In this document: positions 60,201 to 64,000 of the stretch, piece by piece | Numbering within the stretch: the stretch's first letter is position 1 | Layout of the letters: every line of letters begins with the position of its first letter | Source: Coccinella septempunctata | Taxonomy: Eukaryota > Arthropoda > Insecta > Coleoptera > Coccinellidae | DNA length: 64,000 nucleotides | Direction: 5' to 3' | NCBI RefSeq assembly: GCF_907165205.1 | Contig: NC_058196.1 | Coordinates: forward strand, 14,984,501-15,048,500 | Translations under genes and position numbers: made by a program | Notes under the pieces: generated by a model | What the model was told of the DNA's origin: nothing | The model's database searches: none | The model's input: the letters and a program-made list of their open reading frames with translations, nothing else

Positions 60201-63184
60201 AATAAGTTTGGATGAAGGCTTTATTATTCACTTTTTTTTTCTCGTTTTCTGCTGTTTCCTTGTTTCAGATATTATTTCGAAATGGAAAGAGGATAAAGAA
60301 ATTTTTATGTCAATGGAAAGGAAGCCATGGATAATAAATAACACGACTCTACAAAAAAAATTTCGTTCTTTGTCCTAACGTTTATACTAGGATTTTCTGG
60401 TTAATTAGGCACAAAAACGAAAAGAAAACACCTTTTTTTGGTTTAAAGTTTGCTTTTGTGATAGTTATAGTATTAATACTCATTCTTCATTTTTTTTTTA
60501 TAATTTTTAATATTTCAAAAACCGCGCGATGAGAGTGGGGTGTTTACCCTTACAAAGTATCACTAGTAGGCACTCGAGTCATAAACAACAATAAGGTGTT
60601 GTTTACAAGCCCAGACAAACTTCAAAATGTGGTCAAAAAAGTGTAAACATGATGCTGATGCATTTTGTTTGATATGCGGTCAATTTATTATAATTGTGAC
60701 GTGAAATACGAATTAAAGACATTTCACGTTCTCTCTGAAGCCTATGAAGCATATTTTGATTTTCCTGTTTGGAATCAAGACAAGCCATGGGCTCTACATG
60801 TTGCTTGTAGTTATTGTGAATGATAAAGTTGAATCAGTCTCCTAAACACAGAAGCAAACTTTTTCATGCAATATATTTTTTTTTCGTCTGATTAGGATCT
60901 GAACTATCGAAATTTTATGCTTTGCAGTCAAAGTCAAATTTGGTGTTGACCCGTGTAATCCATGGCTACTAATATGGAGGGCTCTCCCCTGCATAGCTAC
61001 TAACTGTCAAATCTATATTTTTCGAAAAGTGACAAAGATTACCTCATAGTAGAATCAGAAGAAGGAGCTCTACCGATTAGGAAAATAAAATACAGGGTAT
61101 TCCATATTTGCCAATTTCAACGTTTTTGGTTTTTTAAATTTGAATTCATTGCCACATTCTATTCATAATTAAAAACATAGTGTGTGAAACACGTTGGGAA
61201 ATTATTTTTCGTATTTCGCGTTATTTTGAGCAGAAATGCTCTCATTACGAAAAATAATGCTTTACTCAACTGGTTGCTCAAATAACTATATTCAAATTGC
61301 AAACCACAACTTTTTGTGCCAGAAATAGGCACAATTTGTTGCCGAAGATGATTTCGTCATTGATGGTTCTTTTAATCAGCCTTTTTTATTATAGCCATGA
61401 AACGGTTAAACACATCGAATTCGTATTTTCAGTTTAATTAGTATATTGCGAGGTCAATGTCATACACTTTAGGAGTGTTTGATGTATCTGCTGCAAATTC
61501 TGGAGTCATTTTTAGAAATAATTGAGAACAATGATATATTTTTGGAAAGCCCGCCACATGCCTCATGAATATAGTACATAATATACAGGGTGCTCCTTAA
61601 AAAACCTATTCTGCTTCATAAACAAAAGTTGTTGGGAAAAAACTGAGTCACTTGATTCTAAGAAAAAATCAGAACAAGTTTCAACTTCTTCGATAAGTTG
61701 AAAGATAACAGAGATACGAGGCGTACCTAAAAAGTGAAGTGACACTCTTCAATTCCACCCTGTATTTCAAAAACCAAAAATAATATTAAATTTCTACTTG
61801 GGCCATTTTTGATTTCATACAAAATTAGCAGACTACCGCGAAACCCTTGCAGAAGTGTACCCTGCAGAGTGTGTTTCACGTAAGCAGATCTCTGGGATTT
61901 TGCTGTCTTTTGGGATTGGACAAAATTGAAAAGTAACTAGCAATATGGAAGTTTTGTCAGGAGCATTTCATAAAAAACCGCCGTTACAGGATAATTAGAA
62001 AAACACTAAGTTACCACGGCGAAAACCTTATGATTGATTCAGTCATCACTTTTTAAAACCCTCTATACATAGGAAAAGCCCTAAGGCTTGAGAAATTTTG
62101 ACAAGGAGTGATGTATGTTTCAACTTTCGAAAAATATTGTTACTCCACAACTGGAAAATATTTTAATCAATCTCAACTGACCTTGGAGCAAGTAACCATC
62201 ATTCCATTGTTGAACCTCAAGTGCAACACCGCCTCGCAGTGATGTATCAGAGAGTGTACCATCTGGCCGGAATGGACGTTCCATACTCTCACAGTCGAGT
62301 CACTGGATCCGCTTATTATGACTTTGTCGTCGTACTGGAGGCAGAGCACAGAACCAGTGTGACCTGTCAAAACTTTTGTGCACTGCAAAGTGCTCCTGTC
62401 CCACAGCTTGATCGTGTTGTCCCTCAGGCCGGACACGATCTTCTGGTCGTCGTACTGAAGACAGTATACGCCCTTACTGTTCTCCGATCGACAATTGATC
62501 TTCTGCAATATGTGTCTGCCGTTGCGCCAGTTGCTTTCGATTGTCTCGATGTCCTTGATGATTCTTGGATAGAGTGATCTGTAGAATGCATGTGGCCTGT
62601 GATGCTCTCCAGGTCTGGGCTTGAATAGATACTGGATCCTTGAATAAAGTAATAAAACTTTGACAATTTTCACTTTCGACTTGTAACAAATAACGCTTGA
62701 AAAATTACTCTAGACAATTATGCTATGGAATTTAGAAGTTTAATATTTGATGCTCGGTATATTTTGGTGTATTAGGGATGATATACATCCCAAAAGAGTT
62801 CACGAATGCCAGTGGATTAGTCGCCATCTCTTTTAGTTCAGAGTTATTGAAGTTGAACTTGCAACTTGACTGCATTTGAATTCATGTTTTTAATAAAATG
62901 GATTTGCCTTAAGCCTTGAGATGACTGTTTGTATTACAAAGTAAGAAGGGGTCAATCTGAGAGATAACATAGAGACATTGATTTTGAAGAAACTTACCAC
63001 TGCCTTCTCTCAGCCAAACCCCTCCACAGAGTGTCAGTCCTTACTTTTCTTTCTATGAGCTTTTTCCATAGCATACCTTCGGATATGACACGATACCACT
63101 CTTTGCATACAATTTCGGCATTTTTCAAACTTTCGGCGTCCAAATAAGACAGTATATTCTCAGCCACATGATCCAGACCTTTCT
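45117..63184 (-). CDS. slmb: Slimb / beta-TrCP F-box-WD40 protein (spliced, 5' exons outside window)
   Basis: Five exons, read right to left, join in phase: 63184-62998, 62638-62182, 58799-58537, 52390-52201, 45237-45117. Together they encode about 406 residues: the F-box (GLDHVAENILSYLDAESL, CKEWYRVISEGMLWKKLIER), the linker WIQYLFKPRPGEHH, and seven WD40 repeats beginning at SKGVYCLQYDDQKIVSGLRD. Known role: substrate receptor of an SCF ubiquitin ligase that binds phosphodegrons (beta-catenin/Armadillo, Ci, Cactus) and thus limits Wnt, Hedgehog and NF-kB signalling. All splice sites are GT-AG. The N-terminal exons are beyond 64000. Introns of 0.4 to 7 kb carry transposons. The C-terminal exon is uncertain. 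Identity to beta-TrCP is unambiguous. Confidence 0.95.
45238..47190. other. slmb intron, non-coding part
   Basis: Nothing coding seen. The words AACCCGCGGCTTCGCCCGCG at about 45497 look like part of a dispersed repeat. T-runs lie at 45759-45781. Confidence 0.35.
47582..48274 (+). CDS. P-element/THAP9-like transposase, C-terminal part only, spliced
   Basis: Exon 1 is 47582-47660 (donor GTAAGT) and exon 2 is 47715-48274 (acceptor TTTTTAG); the join is in frame and gives 212 residues with no stop. It reads MEMKVKLCSQVLSHSVGSMM, then W-EIKHPLQLPREAIDTADFIL, LFDSLNVSRAW, RKKRSIVVPTLKNI and TGAFNQDCLLNFFGYIRAHG followed by VRNTNPNVEHF. The N-Q-D-x-L-x-N-F-F-x-x-I-R motif holds a late catalytic-domain acidic residue of P-type transposases. 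The THAP finger and the first catalytic residues are absent, so it cannot be a full transposase. It might act as a dominant repressor, as truncated P proteins do in Drosophila, or be domesticated (inference). Confidence 0.75.
48471..48702. repeat. 121-bp direct tandem duplication
   Basis: The segment starting ATGCTTTATAAGCAGGCATT (48471) repeats at 48592 with about 5 changes over about 110 bp, through TTGTGTTGTTCTGAT and CATGGACAGCATC. It lies in the 3' flank of the P-like gene. Confidence 0.9.
49431..50439. other. slmb intron, non-coding part
   Basis: No gene or clear mobile element end was recognised. Confidence 0.35.
50440..51440. repeat. Foldback repeat built of related sub-units
   Basis: Blocks such as TTGCGAAAAAGT, AGTTTTTTCGGT and GTCCACCCACAGAACC recur in direct order on the left half (50450-50830) and inverted on the right half (50880-51420, e.g. 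TTCTGTGGGTGGAC and CGTTTTCGCAATTTG). Both halves contain two sub-units. Edges near TTGTACAGGCACCG and CGACTGAACAAATG are approximate and no target duplication is evident. The plan resembles the larger foldback element at 30.5 kb. Confidence 0.75.
51441..52140. other. slmb intron, non-coding part
   Basis: No recognised gene. Sequence around 51660-51790 resembles 6450-6550 inside the hAT element (GGGGGGCTC/TTCGGAAA... and CCGCCCTATTTT), suggesting a shared old repeat. Confidence 0.35.
52201..52390 (-). CDS. slmb: slmb exon: WD repeats 5-6
   Basis: The acceptor is TTTCTTTTTAAG (ending 52391) and the donor GTGAGT at 52200. It encodes (R)LWDIECGVCLRTLEGHEEL, VRCIRFDTKRIVSGAYDGKI and KVWDLVAALDPRAPTSSLCL plus RTLV. 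The 6.1-kb intron upstream of it carries the LINE C/R4 module and a Tc1 remnant. Confidence 0.95.
52454..53042. mobile_element. Palindromic MITE with degraded right end
   Basis: The left end is TA-CAGGGTGTTCCTAAATTGG. The right end is the complement of TAGGGTGCTCCTAAATTGG, so the terminal C has changed. Inner segments (AAACGGAGAGGCGAGGTTCC and the TTCGTTTTCGAAATA area) have inverted partners near 52920-53010. It lies in a slmb intron, just upstream of the WD5-6 exon. Confidence 0.75.
53797..54183 (+). pseudogene. Tc1-like transposase remnant
   Basis: The plus frame reads FRDESRFRMYESDRRMLVWR followed by ERSQRYK, around the first part of the Tc1 DDE domain (second catalytic block). After a gap it reads MDWLAASPDQNYMEHV, matching the third block (W-P-A-x-S-P-D-L-N-P-I-E-H), and NIPQTFIDNLITTMPNRVRA plus ARGGPTRY and a stop. 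Stops and frame changes abound. Clear family, dead copy. Confidence 0.85.
54780..56290 (+). pseudogene. CR1/Jockey-like LINE C, RT to 3' end
   Basis: It starts within the RT (GDRGLVDNYRPITM, HGFRARRSTTTVI, ISFDLRQAFDCV). A frameshift near 55255 splits motif B; the second frame gives PPQGSSLGPLLFLLFINDLP and FLYADDTGVVVSD. Stops follow (TGA at about 55768, another near 55841). The C-terminus is KYSIEKRPSEFRRELRSILA, then VL and a stop at about 56177, followed by 3' UTR to about 56300. The 3' part from 55852 is duplicated at 37561. The 5' part, including the endonuclease, is missing. Confidence 0.82.
56296..57814 (-). pseudogene. R4/Dong-like LINE, 3' half (copy 2)
   Basis: Reading from 57814, the first ~40 codons look unrelated and end in an Asn run (an ATT/AAT microsatellite at about 57686-57702). 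R4 sequence follows: NLIKAINTYACSALRYSFGI, QRKVRTMLNKHNKHHPKSSI, HLGGRGIVDLSN and LHGRHQNEVNHDYVEIS. A TAG at about 57161 replaces the Gln seen in copy 1. Then come the CCHC knuckle CRYGCATHETIQHITGGC and the nuclease block SDLILLNKDEDRALFNDVAI. A frameshift near 56640 precedes the GAGGGTGCAAGG-type 3' end. It lies head-to-head with LINE C. Confidence 0.82.
57815..58500. repeat. slmb intron with GCTCAG low-complexity and a repeated module
   Basis: CTCAGCTCAG repeats at 57821-57852. From 58080 to 58420, words such as CAATTCTACATGCC, CTTTATGCGC and GAATAATCACA recur twice directly and once inverted (TTGGCATGTAAAATTGTAAC, GCGCATAAAGAGA), a degenerate repeat. No coding content. Confidence 0.5.
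58537..58799 (-). CDS. slmb: slmb exon: WD repeats 3-5
   Basis: The acceptor is TTTTTTTGCAG (ending 58800) and the donor GTGAGT at 58536. It encodes DRSIAVWDMTSQTEINLRRV, GHRAAVNVVDFDEKYIVSAS, GDRTIKVWNTSTCEFVRTL and [20 protein letters not shown], ending SDNTI and the first two bases of an Arg codon. Confidence 0.95.
58806..60620. other. slmb intron, no recognised gene
   Basis: AT-rich. Short frames at 59.4-60.4 kb match nothing known to me. ACCACTTGGTCTTTATA has a near inverted partner at 59880-59905. Confidence 0.35.
60627..60825 (+). pseudogene. Remnant of an unclassified insect repeat protein with CxxC motifs
   Basis: The frame MWSKKCKHDADAFCLICGQF is followed, after a shift near 60697, by VKYELKTFHVLSEAYEAYFD and FPVWNQDKPWALHVACSYCE. 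The pattern (D-x-F-C-x-x-C-G ... Y-x-x-Y-F ... V-x-x-Q-D-K-x-W-A-P-H-x-x-C-x-x-C) is one I recognise as a recurrent, poorly characterised insect protein family often found in repeats; it resembles a ZAD-like zinc module. The rest is missing. Medium-low certainty. Confidence 0.5.
60826..62181. other. slmb intron with orphan MITE ends
   Basis: Single TACAGGG-type ends occur at 61092 (CAGGGTATTCC), 61588 (CAGGGTGCTCC) and, inverted, 61757 (CCACCCTGTA), but no matching partner was found for any of them. No coding content. Confidence 0.45.
62182..62638 (-). CDS. slmb: slmb exon: linker and WD repeats 1-3
   Basis: The acceptor is ATTCAAG and the donor GTCAGT at 62181. Its 457 nt give the second base-set of the split Trp, IQYLFKPRPGEHHRPHAFY, RIIKDIETIESNWRNGRHIL, then WD repeats with SGLRDNTIKLWD and SGSSDSTVRVWN, ending HHCEAVLHLRFNNGMMVTCS plus K. 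It ends in phase 0. Confidence 0.95.
62998..63184 (-). CDS. slmb: slmb exon: F-box
   Basis: The acceptor TTTTTTTCAG ends at 63185 and the donor GTAAGT begins at 62997. It encodes the F-box helices (KGLDHVAENILSYLDAES ... LWKKLIERKVRTDTLWRGLA ... ERRQ) that contact Skp1. The last codon (TG|G, Trp) is split and completed by the next exon. Confidence 0.94.
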
Positions 63185-64000
63185 CTGAAAAAAATTAATA
63201 TGATATACTCCAAACATTCCTAGACAAAACTCATCTGAAGAATTCAATTACAGAAGGTACATACTACTGATATACCACATCAAGAGTCATCCACAAACAA
63301 CAATTTAATTGTTGAAAAAATTCAACACATTTAACAATATCCTTAATCCTTTGAGCGACTTATAGAGTTCCGTAATCAACTTTTAAAACCCTTCTATCTT
63401 AAAGAATTTCCTCTACATTTCCTCTACCAATACTACCTATTCTCTGAATCGAGAAAGATCTTCAAAACGGTAAACAAAATGCTCTTGTTCATAAAAGGCA
63501 TTTTTCTTGAAAAAGAATTTTTTCCCAAAAAAGGATGTTCAAATTTTCCAGTGGGATCAAAATTCGTGGAAACATTTCTGATAACTGTTTGCACTGTTTC
63601 GGTGAAAAATAATTAAATTCTTAAACCGTGTATAGTTCATAGAAACTATTCCTTTATTCGCAACCAGCGACATGGAGTCTCCAGACTCCTGGGTGTTGAA
63701 ATTTATCGCTATTTTGAACTGAACAAATCATCAACCAACATGTCCTTAAATAAAGAATACACATGTAAGAAGTAAAAAGTTGCTTTTCGAAAAAAAATAA
63801 ATCTCACATTTGACATGTATAGTTCAAAATGTTGGGCAGGAGTCTGTGGGACTCCAGGTCTCTCCTTATGTAATAAAAATTGTACCTCACAAGTTGCGGG
63901 TTATATTTATCACTAATACATTACTATTCAACAAAATCAGAACTTTGCAACAGATATAATTTTTGGGAGATCTTCTAGTTGCTCAACACTATACCTACAT
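63185..64000. other. slmb intron reaching the window edge
   Basis: AT-rich sequence upstream of the F-box exon. No earlier slmb exon is recognisable. The words GGAGTCTCCAGACTCC (about 63674) and GGAGTCTGTGGGACTCC (about 63840) are short palindromes. Confidence 0.4.

Noticed and set aside
61588..61766. A MITE between CAGGGTGCTCC and CCACCCTG
   Set aside because: The two ends do not match beyond CAGGGTG, so they are not terminal repeats of one element.
62221..62577. 118-codon plus-strand ORF
   Set aside because: It is the antisense of the slmb WD-repeat exon.

Overview
The window looks like an insect nuclear genome, and a beetle is a reasonable guess (inference, not proven). The reasons are AT-rich sequence, spliced genes with GT-AG introns, a recognisable Slimb/beta-TrCP gene, an mRNA-decapping gene, and a very dense load of Tc1/mariner, hAT, P-like, RTE, CR1/Jockey-like and R4-like elements. 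No tRNA, rRNA, CRISPR array or bacterial-type operon was seen.

Only two ordinary host genes are supported. A single-exon Dcp2 (Nudix mRNA-decapping enzyme) lies on the + strand at 24784-25773. The F-box/WD40 ubiquitin-ligase subunit Slimb (beta-TrCP) lies on the - strand. Five of its exons can be placed exactly (63184-62998, 62638-62182, 58799-58537, 52390-52201, 45237-45117), and a tentative last exon sits at 43634. Its 5' exons lie beyond the right edge. Its introns are long and stuffed with transposons.

Region by region: 0.95-3.8 kb holds a palindromic TA-flanked MITE, two abutting LINE fragments and a TTA-flanked MITE. 4.5-7.0 kb is a hAT-type element with an exact 8-bp target duplication and a second MITE nested in it. 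8.7-16.2 kb is a Tc1/mariner-superfamily element with 684-bp terminal inverted repeats, a TA duplication and a decayed, once-spliced transposase; a LINE has inserted inside it. 17.0-24.1 kb is a second long-TIR element of the same sort, invaded by a 1400-bp hAT element (8-bp duplication) and by a LINE whose two ORFs are both open. Dcp2 follows. 27.1-29.6 kb carries RTE and hAT remnants. 30.5-33.7 kb is a large foldback element whose two arms are built of ~137/147-bp tandem units, with a 7-bp duplication. 33.8-34.8 kb is a pogo/Tigger-like deletion derivative. 36.8-43.0 kb is a pile of R4-like, CR1/Jockey-like and RTE fragments. 43-64 kb is the slmb locus.

The slmb introns contain a TTA-flanked element encoding an intact but N-terminally missing P-element/THAP9-like transposase (two exons, 212 aa), a second foldback repeat, several MITEs, a Tc1 remnant, and a copy of the LINE + R4 module that is also found 18.3 kb to the left at about 99% identity.

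The most interesting items are the truncated P-like protein nested antisense in slmb, the two long-TIR mariner elements each hosting a LINE, the foldback element with repeat-built arms, and the sharp identity boundary in the duplicated LINE/R4 module.
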